Below the pieces are notes generated by a model, which was not told the origin of the DNA, did no database searches, and saw only the letters and a list, made by a program, of their open reading frames with translations. A stretch of 32,023 nt of DNA from the NCBI GenBank assembly GCA_016187035.1, contig JACPKL010000003.1, positions 1-32,023 on the forward strand. The letters are read 5' to 3'. Shown piece after piece: positions 1 to 7,576 of the stretch; position 1 is the stretch's first letter; every line of letters begins with the position of its first letter. The stretch comes from Candidatus Daviesbacteria bacterium. GTDB lineage: Bacteria > Patescibacteriota > Microgenomatia > Daviesbacterales > UBA10151. Position numbers and translations under genes: made by a program.

Positions 1-48
1 AGCCATGAGCGAAGTCGAATGGCTACAGCCATGAGCGAAGTCGAATGG
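1..48. repeat. Tandem pair of a small palindromic repeat
   Basis: A 26-bp unit beginning AGCCATGAGCGAAGTCGAAT occurs twice in a row (1-26 and 27-48, the second incomplete). Each copy can fold, with AGCCAT pairing to ATGGCT. The core GAGCGAAGTCGAA also occurs in the larger repeat at 14,288-14,429 and 28,805-28,945, so this looks like one family of dispersed intergenic palindromes. It sits directly downstream of the minus-strand tRNA-Gln. Confidence 0.7.
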
Positions 49-120
49 TTGCCGGGCTAGGATTCGGACCTAGAATTCACTGCTCCAAAGGCAGTTGTCC
101 TACCGTTAGACGACCCGGCA
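49..120 (-). tRNA. tRNA-Gln (anticodon UUG)
   Basis: On the minus strand the sequence folds as a 72-nt cloverleaf: acceptor TGCCGGG/CCCGGCA, anticodon stem ACTGC/GCAGT around loop CTTTGGA with UUG as anticodon, and T-arm TAGGTTCGAATCCTA. The discriminator base is A and no CCA is encoded. It reads CAA and, by wobble, CAG glutamine codons. Confidence 0.9.
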
Positions 121-164
121 GCAAATCTTTGAGTATTATACCTAAAAATGCCCAGTTGATCCAC

Positions 165-195
165 TTGACATTTAGCTAAAGTTTGTGAGTATGAT
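165..195 (+). promoter_or_regulatory. Promoter for the DUF378 gene
   Basis: A perfect -35 box TTGACA (165-170) and a -10 box TATGAT (190-195) are separated by 19 bp. The next start codon with a ribosome binding site is 24 bp further on, so this gene, unlike many others here, has a leader with a Shine-Dalgarno sequence. Confidence 0.7.
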
Positions 196-219
196 GGAGG
201 TAGATTGGAGGTGATAGAG

Positions 220-411
220 TTGAATCAAAAAGTTTTAGTTGGATGGATTTTGGCAGTTGCTGCATTGAATTGGGGATTGGTAGGAGTATTAGGAGTTAAT
301 TTGGTAGAAACAATCCTTGGTGCAGGATCTGTCCTTACTAAAGTGGCATATGGATTAATAGGAGCTGTGGGTGTGTATAAGGTCTACCTCCTGACTATGA
401 GTAAAAAGTGA
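220..411 (+). CDS. DUF378 family small membrane protein
   Basis: A 63-residue protein made almost entirely of two hydrophobic helices. The motif LNWGLVG near the start and the VYKVYLL end are typical of the DUF378 (YuzA-like) family, whose function is unknown. The start was chosen at TTG 220 because GGAGG at 207-211 lies 8 bp upstream; the longer frame from TTG 205 would place this Shine-Dalgarno sequence inside the gene. It has its own promoter (165-195) and is followed by a hairpin terminator at 437-464, so it looks monocistronic. Family assignment is by recognised pattern and the start is inferred. Confidence 0.8.
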   Translation: MNQKVLVGWILAVAALNWGLVGVLGVNLVETILGAGSVLTKVAYGLIGAVGVYKVYLLTMSKK

Positions 412-436
412 ATTTAGGTCTGGGAATTATTTCTAA

Positions 437-464
437 AATCCGGCTCAAACGGGCCGGATTTTTT
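437..464 (+). terminator. Rho-independent terminator after the DUF378 gene
   Basis: The stem AATCCGGC (437-444) pairs with GCCGGATT (453-460) and is followed by a run of Ts. On the other strand the hairpin is also followed by TTTT, so it could end the convergent dehydrogenase gene, whose stop codon lies at 463-465. Confidence 0.85.
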
Positions 465-1419
465 ATCTTATCAGGTTGATTGGTTCATTGGTTAGGAAAG
501 CGCTGATATTTTCTATAGTTGTTTTTAGGACTCTTTCATGAGCCTCTTTGGAATTAAAAGCATTATGAGGTGTTATTAAAACATTTTCCCTACCTAACAA
601 ATTTCCAATCAGATTATTAGTTTGTCCATTTTTCAGTAGGCCTTCTTCTTCTAAAACATCTAAACCAGTAGCAGTAATAATTCCCTGATCCAAACCAGAG
701 ATTAAAGCCTGAGTTTCAATTACAGAACCTCTTGAGGTATTAATAATTAGAACACCTTTTTTTAAAATATTAACATTCTGCATATTCACCATATGAAATG
801 TATCAGGTAAGGCAGGAACATGAAAAGTTAAGATATCAGATATCTTTAAAAGTTCATCAAATGGTACGTACTCAAAACTATTTGTTCTGGCTAGATCAAA
901 GTCCGGATAAACATCAAAAGCAGCTATTTGCATATTAAAACCTTTAGCTATCCTGATTACATTTCTGCCTATTTTCCCTGTACCAACAACACCAATCACT
1001 TTTTTAGAAAGATCAAAACCCTGGAAAGAATCTGTTATAAACCTTTTGTTTTTTAAAACATCTAAACTGGAAGGAATTATTTTTCTGGAGCAAGCTAAAA
1101 TCAAAGCAAAAGCATATTCAGCTACAGTTACTTCACTATAATTAGGAATATTAGTTACATAGATGTTCTTTTCTTGAGCTGACTTTAAATCTATATGGTC
1201 AAATCCAGTTGAGCGGGTAACAATTAGTTTAAGATTTGGTAATTTACTAAGAATATCTTTATCAACTTTTGAATAAACTACAACGGATAATATCTCACAA
1301 TCAGTAATTAGATTATTTTGGTTTAAGGTTTCATTAATAAAACTTAAATTATGAGTTGAAAGGTTTGTTTTAAAATATTCTTCCTCACCAGGTCTTAATT
1401 CATAAAAAGCTATTTTCAT
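463..1419 (-). CDS. D-isomer-specific 2-hydroxyacid dehydrogenase (D-lactate dehydrogenase-like)
   Basis: A 318-residue NAD-dependent 2-hydroxyacid dehydrogenase, full length for the family. The N-terminal catalytic half (1-100) precedes a Rossmann domain with GTGKIG at 146-151 and the NAD-selective Asp at 169. The catalytic residues are visible: Arg230 in NTSRG, a Glu in the LDVLEEEG stretch (254-260) and His285 in TPHNAF. The family interconverts 2-oxoacids and D-2-hydroxyacids; pyruvate/D-lactate is the likeliest substrate in a fermentative organism, but the sequence does not settle this. A TATTAT box about 9-10 nt before the ATG suggests a leaderless mRNA. The gene stands alone and converges on the DUF378 gene. 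Confidence 0.85.
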   Translation of the reverse strand: MKIAFYELRPGEEEYFKTNLSTHNLSFINETLNQNNLITDCEILSVVVYSKVDKDILSKLPNLKLIVTRSTGFDHIDLKSAQEKNIYVTNIPNYSEVTVAEYAFALILACSRKIIPSSLDVLKNKRFITDSFQGFDLSKKVIGVVGTGKIGRNVIRIAKGFNMQIAAFDVYPDFDLARTNSFEYVPFDELLKISDILTFHVPALPDTFHMVNMQNVNILKKGVLIINTSRGSVIETQALISGLDQGIITATGLDVLEEEGLLKNGQTNNLIGNLLGRENVLITPHNAFNSKEAHERVLKTTIENISAFLTNEPINLIR

Positions 1420-1523
1420 CTATAAAATATAATAGCCTATTTTTCGAAAAGAGTATACCCACAAAGGAGCAGACGCAACAGACCAGACCGTCCTGTAACC
1501 AGAGAATGGCCCGTTTATTCCTT

Positions 1524-1551
1524 GCTAAGCACACCCTTAGGGTGTGTTAGC
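1524..1551. repeat. Hairpin downstream of tRNA-Gly
   Basis: GCTAAGCACACCC and GGGTGTGTTAGC form a nearly perfect stem with a 3-nt loop and one bulged base. No T-run follows on either strand, so it may be a processing or stability hairpin for the minus-strand tRNA transcript rather than a classical terminator. Confidence 0.5.
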
Positions 1552-1568
1552 TTGACACCTTTGAGTCT

Positions 1569-1642
1569 TGAGCGGGAGACGGGACTTGAACCCGCGACAT
1601 TCTCGTTGGCAACGAGACACTCTACCACTGAGTTACTCCCGC
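1569..1642 (-). tRNA. tRNA-Gly (anticodon GCC)
   Basis: A 74-nt cloverleaf on the minus strand with acceptor GCGGGAG/CTCCCGC, anticodon stem TCTCG/CGAGA, loop TTGCCAA and T-arm GCGGGTTCAAGTCCCGT. The discriminator is U, as usual for bacterial tRNA-Gly. No CCA is encoded. Confidence 0.92.
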
Positions 1643-1736
1643 ACTTCGTCGTTTCACTCCTCAGTGTAAACGACCAACTAATTTAAGCTTTTTCTCTCTG
1701 AAAAGGCTTGCCCTGAACTCCTACAGGAGTGAAGAG

Positions 1737-1809
1737 TGCCGCAACCCAGAATCGGACTGAGATAATCCGCTCTTCAAGCGGACGCCTTGACCACGTTGGC
1801 AATTGCGGC
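1737..1809 (-). tRNA. tRNA-Phe (anticodon GAA), with an atypical T-loop
   Basis: A 73-nt cloverleaf on the minus strand: acceptor GCCGCAA/TTGCGGC, D-arm GCC/GGC, anticodon stem TCCGC/GCGGA with loop TTGAAGA, 4-nt variable region and T-stem CTCAG/CTGGG. The T-loop reads TCCGATT, so position 55, almost always U (pseudouridine), is C; position 15 is also C instead of a purine. It overlaps the place where the N-terminus of the neighbouring PEP carboxylase relic should be. Likely a real gene, but its function depends on these substitutions being tolerated. Confidence 0.75.
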
Positions 1810-1829
1810 ATCGGTGCTATTTTAACTGA

Positions 1830-2393
1830 TTTAAGGAAGAAATTAAAGAAGCTTACTTAGTATTTAAAGATTTGGGAGGGGATGAAGTAATGTGGGATTG
1901 GGAAGGAAAGCTGGTTGATGAAGCAGTAATAGAAAGACTTTTGGGAAGTTATATTAAATTTTTCAGGGAAAAACCAATTGGCCAGGAAGTTTTTTTAACC
2001 TTCAGGGTTCCTAATCCCAGAGTTGAACCAGGTTACCGTTTGGGCAGGGCTTTTTCAGAATTTGCCCGCTTTAGTGAGGAAACAAATATCCCCACTTTTC
2101 CAATTATTGCCCCGGGTAGCTTGCCTTTTAGAGGAGGGTTAACCCCGAAAACTGTCAAAGATTTTACTGCCAGCTGCTATTCCCTTGGAATTCCACCTGA
2201 ATTAATAGGTACAGGCAGGGGACTTAAGAAAGTCAAAATTGTGGAAGAATTATATTCAGAGTTAAAACTAGCCCTTTTAACAGCCGGTAGATTTCTAAAC
2301 AAAGAAAGTCTTAAATACCTTAATATTCCCGGGATAGAAGAGGATATTTTGGAAATAGAACAGGCTGCAATACTACGGCGAAGCCTGGGCTAA
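1830..2393 (+). pseudogene. Archaeal-type phosphoenolpyruvate carboxylase remnant with internal deletions
   Basis: The frame is open from just after a stop at 1827-1829 and encodes segments of archaeal-type PEP carboxylase (PpcA, normally about 480-500 residues), which carboxylates PEP to oxaloacetate. Three separate parts of the enzyme are joined: an N-terminal block with MWDWEGK and FLTFRVPNP, a middle block with PIIAPGSLPFRGGLTP, and the C-terminal block from FTASCYSLGIPPELIG to the authentic-looking final residues. Residues before KEAYLVFKDLG are missing, and tRNA-Phe occupies that place. Only about 170-190 residues remain, so most of the catalytic core is absent. The frame is intact across both junctions, as if in-frame deletions had occurred or the product were retained for another use. 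TTG 1872 could serve as a start. Most likely a decaying gene. Confidence 0.75.
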
Positions 2394-2394
2394 C

Positions 2395-2598
2395 TCACTT
2401 CCTGAAGTAATTAAAAATAAGGGTTAAAATAATTGACAGTATTAAAGAGGATAACCAGGGAATATAAATTTTTATGCCAGGCCTGTCTATGTAAATATCT
2501 CCAGGGATTCTTGGCCATTTAGGCATGATATTAAAAAGTAAACCCAAAAGTAAAAATATTGTTCCTAATAGCAAAAACAACTTTCCAGTATCTATCAT
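2395..2598 (-). CDS. DUF2905 family membrane protein
   Basis: A 67-residue protein with two hydrophobic helices (about 7-25 and 47-64) flanking a short hydrophilic link containing PRIPGDIYI, the hallmark of DUF2905. The function of the family is unknown; it is widespread in bacteria as a small inner-membrane protein. It is convergent with the PEP carboxylase relic (1 bp between their ends) and lies 14 bp downstream of the next minus-strand gene, so the two may be cotranscribed. Confidence 0.8.
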   Translation of the reverse strand: MIDTGKLFLLLGTIFLLLGLLFNIMPKWPRIPGDIYIDRPGIKIYIPWLSSLILSIILTLIFNYFRK

Positions 2599-2612
2599 AA
2601 GAGCATTATACC

Positions 2613-3467
2613 TTACTTAGAAAGCTGAGAGTATTGCTTAGCAAGTTCACCATAATTAATGGTCCCTGCGCGTAAAGGTAAAGGGGATCTATTGTTGATC
2701 AGCTGTGATAAAACTTTAATAGTTGCTTCTGATACTTGAGATCGAAGTCCAGGATCACTGAGTATTTCCGGCGGAAACATCAGATGTTCAAGCAGGGCTT
2801 GACTAAGTTCAACGTCTAATAAAAATCTTAACCTATCCCCGTTTTCTACTTTTGGCGGATATCCTCCGGCAACCTCTTCAAGTCTCCGCAGGATTTTTCC
2901 CATGCTAATAACAAGTTCCCGGTTATTTCCTCCCCAGCTTATCCCAGGACCAGAATCCATCATAACAATACTGATCATTCTGTTGACTTTATCGTTAACC
3001 AGTAATGGCTGTCCTACCAGGTAAAGTTGTTGCATTGAGGTCAAATCCACAGTTACCTCCATAAAGTCAACAGCCAGTCGCAGCAAATTACTGTTTCGGA
3101 AATTGGCAATACCTCCTGGTCTGACAATAACAATCTCCCGTGGACCTTGCTCAGTGGTAATCAGAGATCGCTCAGTTGATGGAGCCACAGCTTGAGGCCG
3201 CTGGATTTCAGGACCTGCTTGAGCTGTGATTTGAGGGATGCTTGGATATTGAGGAAGTTCAAACCCGGCCGCATAATCTATTGCTCTTGGGCCAAGCAAC
3301 ACCAGGGCTGCCATCCCTCCTGAGAAAGCAGCTATCCTAAGTCTGCGTAAGAAATCATTGTGCGCTTTCGGGTCAGTAGCAGGTAGCACTACCATACGCT
3401 CAAAGAGTAGCCAACCTATCCTTGAACCAACATTCCCAGAAATTTCAGCTGATCGTTCTGGTTTCAT
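2613..3467 (-). CDS. Unknown protein with one membrane segment
   Basis: A 284-residue protein not assigned to any family. Residues about 44-62 (AAFSGGMAALVLLGPRAI region) are hydrophobic and may be a membrane anchor, with positive residues before it, so most of the chain (65-284) would lie outside. It is followed by a Pro/Gln-rich linker and a soluble region without recognisable motifs. A TAAAAT box on the minus strand (3475-3480) ends about 7 bp before the ATG, suggesting a leaderless mRNA. It is divergent from the gene at 3526 across 58 bp, so the two may be regulated together. Confidence 0.6.
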   Translation of the reverse strand: MKPERSAEISGNVGSRIGWLLFERMVVLPATDPKAHNDFLRRLRIAAFSGGMAALVLLGPRAIDYAAGFELPQYPSIPQITAQAGPEIQRPQAVAPSTERSLITTEQGPREIVIVRPGGIANFRNSNLLRLAVDFMEVTVDLTSMQQLYLVGQPLLVNDKVNRMISIVMMDSGPGISWGGNNRELVISMGKILRRLEEVAGGYPPKVENGDRLRFLLDVELSQALLEHLMFPPEILSDPGLRSQVSEATIKVLSQLINNRSPLPLRAGTINYGELAKQYSQLSK

Positions 3468-3488
3468 TTGGGGTATTTTACCACACTC

Positions 3489-3517
3489 TTGATTATTTTA
3501 CTACTATAAGCTAAAAT
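3489..3517 (+). promoter_or_regulatory. Promoter for the gene at 3526 (short-leader type)
   Basis: TTGATT (3489-3494) and TAAAAT (3512-3517) are spaced by 17 bp. The -10 box ends 8 bp before the ATG at 3526, so transcription would begin at or next to the start codon. Confidence 0.6.
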
Positions 3518-3525
3518 AACAGGCT

Positions 3526-4455
3526 ATGACTGAACGTATATCAGATGAATTGATGACAAGAATGAGTAAGTTTGCCGCCACGCTGCCTGAAGATCTGCAA
3601 ATAGCCATTGGCCAGCCTCTGTCTGCTTACCAGAAAAGATTAGTCCAAGCAACCAGCCAACAGAGTTTAATAAAGGCCCAGAAGCAGCAGTGGCAGCTTA
3701 AAGTCTCAGATGCAGCAGCTTATTTGCAACAGCTGGCAGCTGAAACAGCCCAGTTTACAAAAGATATACTGCGTCCTAATATTGTAAGAGATATACACCT
3801 AAGTCAGGAGGAAATCCTAACACGTATCCGCTATCGCTTAAGCTTTCCGTTTGCACAAGAAAACAGGCTAGGCAGATGGCTAAAAAGAAAGATAGGAGAA
3901 GGTCCGCCACCTCAGATTATTAGCCAGGCACAGGCAACTCGCGCTGAAGCAGAACACCAGGCTGAACTGATCAGAAAGCAACATAAAGAAGCTAGCAGCA
4001 AACTTGCTGATACAAAAAAGGATAATGAGTATAGCTTAGAACGTGGTCGTCACAGACTTCATGAAGCTGCTGAGGGCATTATGGCAGTTGAAAAACCTCA
4101 TGCCATAAATTATGCCTTCGCCTTTCCGCATAGAGTTGAACAAGTAGCGCTTGCCTATGCCAAAAATCATTATAAAGACGATGATATCCATAGACTATAC
4201 TTGAGTAGTTTCATTAACATGCTAAATGAAGCGCTTGCACATCCTCAAACAACAGAGCAGATGAGGCGGAGGCTTGGACCATGGAGTACTCTTGATCCTT
4301 TAAATCCTGTAGATCCCAGTCAATATAATCAGTTTCCACCACGGTCAGTTGACACATGGCAAAGCTATATTGCCCATCGTTTTCATCTGGAATGTTATCA
4401 AACAGATCCTAATAACCCAAAAGCGATCATGTCTCCGCCGCCATTTACCTTTTAA
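3526..4455 (+). CDS. Unknown soluble protein, rich in Gln/Ala helices
   Basis: A 309-residue protein without a signal peptide or membrane segment. Residues about 25-90 and 125-180 are rich in Gln, Ala, Lys and Glu and probably form long helices or coiled coils. The final third is rich in Pro, Asn and aromatic residues. No catalytic motif was recognised. The ATG lies 8 bp after a good -10 box, so the start is well supported if the mRNA is leaderless. A hairpin terminator at 4477-4501 follows, so the gene is monocistronic. Its divergent neighbour is also unknown, and no function is proposed. Confidence 0.6.
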   Translation: MTERISDELMTRMSKFAATLPEDLQIAIGQPLSAYQKRLVQATSQQSLIKAQKQQWQLKVSDAAAYLQQLAAETAQFTKDILRPNIVRDIHLSQEEILTRIRYRLSFPFAQENRLGRWLKRKIGEGPPPQIISQAQATRAEAEHQAELIRKQHKEASSKLADTKKDNEYSLERGRHRLHEAAEGIMAVEKPHAINYAFAFPHRVEQVALAYAKNHYKDDDIHRLYLSSFINMLNEALAHPQTTEQMRRRLGPWSTLDPLNPVDPSQYNQFPPRSVDTWQSYIAHRFHLECYQTDPNNPKAIMSPPPFTF

Positions 4456-4476
4456 AAACCCTACGTCTCATCGTAC

Positions 4477-4501
4477 TCCTACCTCCGAGGTAGGATTATT
4501 T
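4477..4501 (+). terminator. Terminator after the gene at 3526
   Basis: TCCTACCT (4477-4484) pairs with AGGTAGGA (4488-4495) around a 3-nt loop, followed by TTATTTT. It lies between convergent genes, and its downstream part overlaps the glmS stop region. Confidence 0.7.
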
Positions 4502-6388
4502 TACTGTCACACTTTTGGCAATGTTTCTGGGTTTGTCAACATTATGGCCTAACTGCACAGCCATATAATAAGCTAAAACTTGTAGAGGAATTATGTTCAT
4601 AATTGCTGAGGTTTCACCGCTGTCAGGGACAGGTATATGGTAGTCAAAACTGGAATGAGGTTTTGCAGAAATTCCAATCACAGTTGCACCCCTTGCTTTA
4701 ACCTGATTTACAGCATTGATAACATCATCAAAAGAAACATCCTCAGAAACAGCAAAAATTACCGGTACTCCTTTTTCCATTAAGGTAATAGCATAGTGTT
4801 TTAAATCTCCGGCCGGAATACCATGGGCATGGATATATGATCCTTCTATTATTTTAACCATTCCTTCTTTAACAATATTCAGGTTTTGATACTTGCCCAA
4901 CAAAAAGATGTCTTTTCCATGAGCTAACTTTTTGGCCAAATTTTTAAGCAATCTGTGATTTTTCTCAGAAACCAAGTATTGTTCTATTTGATCAGCTAAA
5001 TTTTTTAAATTTTCCCTACCCACTTTGCCCTTCCCGCTTATCACTTTCCCCAGCAGATATCCCCAAGCTATTTGTGAAGTAAACACTTTGGTAGACATCA
5101 CACAAATCTCTGGACCGGCATTACTTGCAAATTTATAATCCGACATCCTGGACATGGTAGAACCGGGCATATTGACATATGAGGCTATTTTTACTCCTTT
5201 CCTTTTAGCAATTTCCAAAACCTCCAAAACGTCAGCAGTTTCACCGGATTGGGAAGGAGCAATCATCACATCACCTTTACCTAAAAGGTCAAAATAATCA
5301 TAAATATCAGCGCCAATCACACTTTGAGCTTTAATTTTACCAAATATTCTTAGATAAAAAGCAATTTGAGAGGCTGCAATACCTGCTGTTCCAGAACCTA
5401 TGGTATAAATATTTTTAGCTCTTTTCAAAGCTTTTGCGAAAATCTGGTATTGCTTTAGATTTTGGTTTAAGACTTGTCTTATTACATAAGGGCTTTCACA
5501 AATTTCTTTTAGCATAAAGTGGCTATAGCCCTGCTTTTCAACTTTTGAGGATTTAAAATTAATTTTTTCCAATGAATAGGGGATGGTCTTATTTGATTTA
5601 ATATCCAAAATTTCCAGCGCGTGATTTTTTAGGTAAACCATCTGTCCGTTATCAATTACTACTATCTTTTCAACAAATGGCGCAAAAGAAAGAGTATCTG
5701 AGGAGAAATACACCTCACTAGGCACACCAGGCCTGGCCTGGGAGCCTAGGCCTACCACCAGGGGGGAGCCATTTCTTGCAGCAATAATTCCTCCTTTGTT
5801 ATTTAAAACAATAATAGTATTTCTTCCTTCAAGCTCTAAAAAGGCTTCTCTTACTGACTGCATTAAATTACCCTGCAACCGATTCGGCCTGAGGCTCACG
5901 GCCGAAGGCCTTCGAGGTTGCAAGCTAAACTTATGCTCTATTAATCTAACTATAACTTCTGTATCTGTCTGTGTTTGGAATTTATAGCCCAATTTTACCA
6001 AATCCTGCTTTAATTTTTGGTAATTTTCCACTATTCCATTTTGAGCCAAACAGAAGCTTTTATCAGAAGAGCAGTGGGGATGAGCATTTACTTCAGTTAT
6101 TCCTCCATGAGTTGCCCAGCGGGTATGGCCAATACCAACATGAGAGTTTAAAGTTAAAAGTTTAAAGTTAAAAGTTTTAATATCTCCAATAGCTCCAACG
6201 TGCTTTTCAACAAATAAATTTTGAATTTTGCCCGCCCCGCTTCGCGGAGCGAGGCCGGGGAATTTTGAATTTTGAATTCCCAATGCAATTCCCCAGGAGT
6301 CATAACCTCTGTATTCCAGTCTTTTTAATCCCTCCAAAATTATTTGAGAGGCATTTTTTGGGCCACTATAACCAAATATTCCACACAT
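4496..6388 (-). CDS. glmS: Glutamine-fructose-6-phosphate aminotransferase (isomerizing)
   Basis: Makes glucosamine-6-phosphate from fructose-6-phosphate and glutamine, the entry to UDP-GlcNAc and peptidoglycan. The 630 residues start MCGIFGY with the nucleophile Cys after Met. The glutaminase domain shows HTRWATHG, QNGIVEN and QTDTEV; the isomerase half shows SQSGETAD, STKVFT, the catalytic KIIE region and LKHY, and it ends SVTVK. The family is usually about 600-610 residues. The excess lies in four loops: about residues 35-56, 69-82, 153-173 and 212-222. These are encoded by palindromic or tandem repeat DNA (6222-6285, 6146-6173, 5874-5922, about 5722-5755) that keeps the frame. All catalytic motifs I can locate remain, so the enzyme is probably active. 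No glmS ribozyme was recognised upstream. Confidence 0.92.
   Translation of the reverse strand: MCGIFGYSGPKNASQIILEGLKRLEYRGYDSWGIALGIQNSKFPGLAPRSGAGKIQNLFVEKHVGAIGDIKTFNFKLLTLNSHVGIGHTRWATHGGITEVNAHPHCSSDKSFCLAQNGIVENYQKLKQDLVKLGYKFQTQTDTEVIVRLIEHKFSLQPRRPSAVSLRPNRLQGNLMQSVREAFLELEGRNTIIVLNNKGGIIAARNGSPLVVGLGSQARPGVPSEVYFSSDTLSFAPFVEKIVVIDNGQMVYLKNHALEILDIKSNKTIPYSLEKINFKSSKVEKQGYSHFMLKEICESPYVIRQVLNQNLKQYQIFAKALKRAKNIYTIGSGTAGIAASQIAFYLRIFGKIKAQSVIGADIYDYFDLLGKGDVMIAPSQSGETADVLEVLEIAKRKGVKIASYVNMPGSTMSRMSDYKFASNAGPEICVMSTKVFTSQIAWGYLLGKVISGKGKVGRENLKNLADQIEQYLVSEKNHRLLKNLAKKLAHGKDIFLLGKYQNLNIVKEGMVKIIEGSYIHAHGIPAGDLKHYAITLMEKGVPVIFAVSEDVSFDDVINAVNQVKARGATVIGISAKPHSSFDYHIPVPDSGETSAIMNIIPLQVLAYYMAVQLGHNVDKPRNIAKSVTVK
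5874..5922. repeat. Palindromic element inserted in frame within glmS
   Basis: A 49-bp imperfect palindrome: outer arms TGCAACC/GGTTGCA and inner arms TTCGGCC/GGCCGAA. It encodes the non-conserved residues of about LQPRRPSAVSLRPNRLQ in GlmS. The end GAGGTTGCA plus the following GCTAAA recurs at about 9,513-9,537 in an intergenic region, supporting a mobile or dispersed origin. Confidence 0.7.
6146..6173. repeat. 14-bp tandem duplication inside glmS
   Basis: Two exact adjacent copies of GTTTAAAGTTAAAA (6146-6159 and 6160-6173). They encode part of a Phe/Lys/Leu-rich loop that is not conserved in GlmS. Confidence 0.8.
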
Positions 6389-6650
6389 ATTAAAATAAGC
6401 AAAGCTTGAAATTCTTTGAAGTTAAAGGAGAATGCCTGGCAGTTTCTTTTCAAAACCACCTTTAGGTTTGCATAAAACCTGAGGGTTTCCGCAGATAATT
6501 TCGAATGCCCCTTCGACTCCTTTCAGTCGCTCAGGACCCCTCTCCTCGTATACCTGCACCGTCTGGTGCGGGTCCACACGCTCTTTTTAACTAAATCTCC
6601 TATCAAAGAACAAACTTATCTTACCAGAACAAGGAAATTAGTGTCAAATA
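6389..6650. other. Intergenic region with dispersed repeats
   Basis: No gene is seen here. The stretch contains a CCTTCGACTCC...GCTCAGGAC repeat (about 6,510-6,537) and the motif at 6553-6572 (CCTGCACCGTCTGGTGCGGG), whose near-copy lies inside the coding region at 16,494-16,513. An AT-rich TATTTTAAT lies just before the minus-strand glmS start and may be its -10 region. Confidence 0.6.
6553..6572. repeat. Copy of the GCACCGTCTGGTGCG palindromic repeat
   Basis: CCTGCACCGTCTGGTGCGGG can fold through GCACC/GGTGC. Near-identical copies are at 16,494-16,513 (within a gene) and 28,780-28,797 (GCACCGTATGGTGCGAGGG). Confidence 0.65.
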
Positions 6651-7238
6651 TTAAGGTCGCTCTTTTACCACAAACCTCATTTTTATTTGAGCTAATCTAT
6701 CTATATTTGAAGGGAGCAATACAGTTCTTGCTTCTCCTTCTGGAGTATAGAAATCTTCGCTTGACAACCATTCTTTATATCCATCTGTAATTATTCCCTC
6801 TGTTATCTGAGGAGAATCTGAGTTGGGAACACAATCAAGGTACAAAACCTGTCCCGTAAAATCAACTTCTGCTCTATGTTGCCTTAACTCTCTATAAGCT
6901 TTTATTGTTCTTGGCCAAAAATCTAAACTCAATCTTAAAGGAAGATCTTGATATCTAACTTCTTCACCTTCTCTATAAACAGCACTAAATCTTACATCAC
7001 CAAGAGGAGTTACAAGTTTATCCATATAAAAGGTGTATGGGAAATTACCTACTTCATGATCACTCAAGAGGTCATAGAATAAGACAGCTCCACCTCTGAT
7101 TCCATTAAATCTTATTCTTCTCGTTACTAAATCATCCCATTGTCCGGGTACTACTTTATTAGTATCTAATCTTTTTCCAGCAAATGGTTGAAAATATTGC
7201 TCTGGCTTTAGACTAATTACTTCAGATCGTCTAGGCAT
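6651..7238 (-). CDS. Unknown soluble protein
   Basis: A 195-residue protein with no signal peptide, membrane helix or recognised domain. It is rich in charged and aromatic residues (for example WPRTIKAYREL) and looks like a compact mixed alpha/beta domain with a normal amino-acid mix for a real gene. The ATG at 7238 is preceded by an AT-rich stretch that also serves the divergent small gene at 7329. It stands alone between glmS and a tRNA. No function can be proposed. Confidence 0.55.
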   Translation of the reverse strand: MPRRSEVISLKPEQYFQPFAGKRLDTNKVVPGQWDDLVTRRIRFNGIRGGAVLFYDLLSDHEVGNFPYTFYMDKLVTPLGDVRFSAVYREGEEVRYQDLPLRLSLDFWPRTIKAYRELRQHRAEVDFTGQVLYLDCVPNSDSPQITEGIITDGYKEWLSSEDFYTPEGEARTVLLPSNIDRLAQIKMRFVVKERP

Positions 7239-7289
7239 ATTTATTTGGAATAATATACTATGAGATTTGTGAAGTCAATAGTTAATTTT

Positions 7290-7320
7290 TTGGGTAATCT
7301 CTAAAGAGTTATAGTATACT
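7290..7320 (+). promoter_or_regulatory. Possible promoter for the small gene at 7329
   Basis: TTGGGT (7290-7295) and TATACT (7315-7320) are spaced by 19 bp. The -10 box ends 8 bp before the ATG, matching the short-leader pattern seen elsewhere in the window. Confidence 0.5.
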
Positions 7321-7328
7321 ATTGGACT

Positions 7329-7532
7329 ATGCCAGAACCAGAACCAAAAAGATCTATAGAACCTAAAAGATTCGGTAGTTCTCATTTTACCTGCCAGAGC
7401 GGAGCAGTTGGATTATTAAGCCCAACAGACAAAGATCTAGTTTTCTTAAAGAAGAATCCAGATAAATTACCTCCTACCCCAACATTTGATATATCTTACA
7501 ATAGGACTTTTGGCTCCTCAGAAGAACAGTAA
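7329..7532 (+). CDS. Possible small unknown protein
   Basis: A 67-residue frame rich in Pro, Lys and Ser with no hydrophobic segment, probably disordered. It has no recognised relatives. Support for it being real is the promoter with a -10 box (TATACT) 8 bp before its ATG and the lack of any other feature here. It is followed by tRNA-Leu. Confidence 0.4.
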   Translation: MPEPEPKRSIEPKRFGSSHFTCQSGAVGLLSPTDKDLVFLKKNPDKLPPTPTFDISYNRTFGSSEEQ

Positions 7533-7576
7533 ATCTACAAAATAAACCAATATCAAATGTGGTAAAATTTACCCAA

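Noticed and set aside
1-48. Start of a CRISPR array
   Set aside because: Only two adjacent copies without a spacer; it is a tandem palindrome, and no other array-like pattern is seen in the window.
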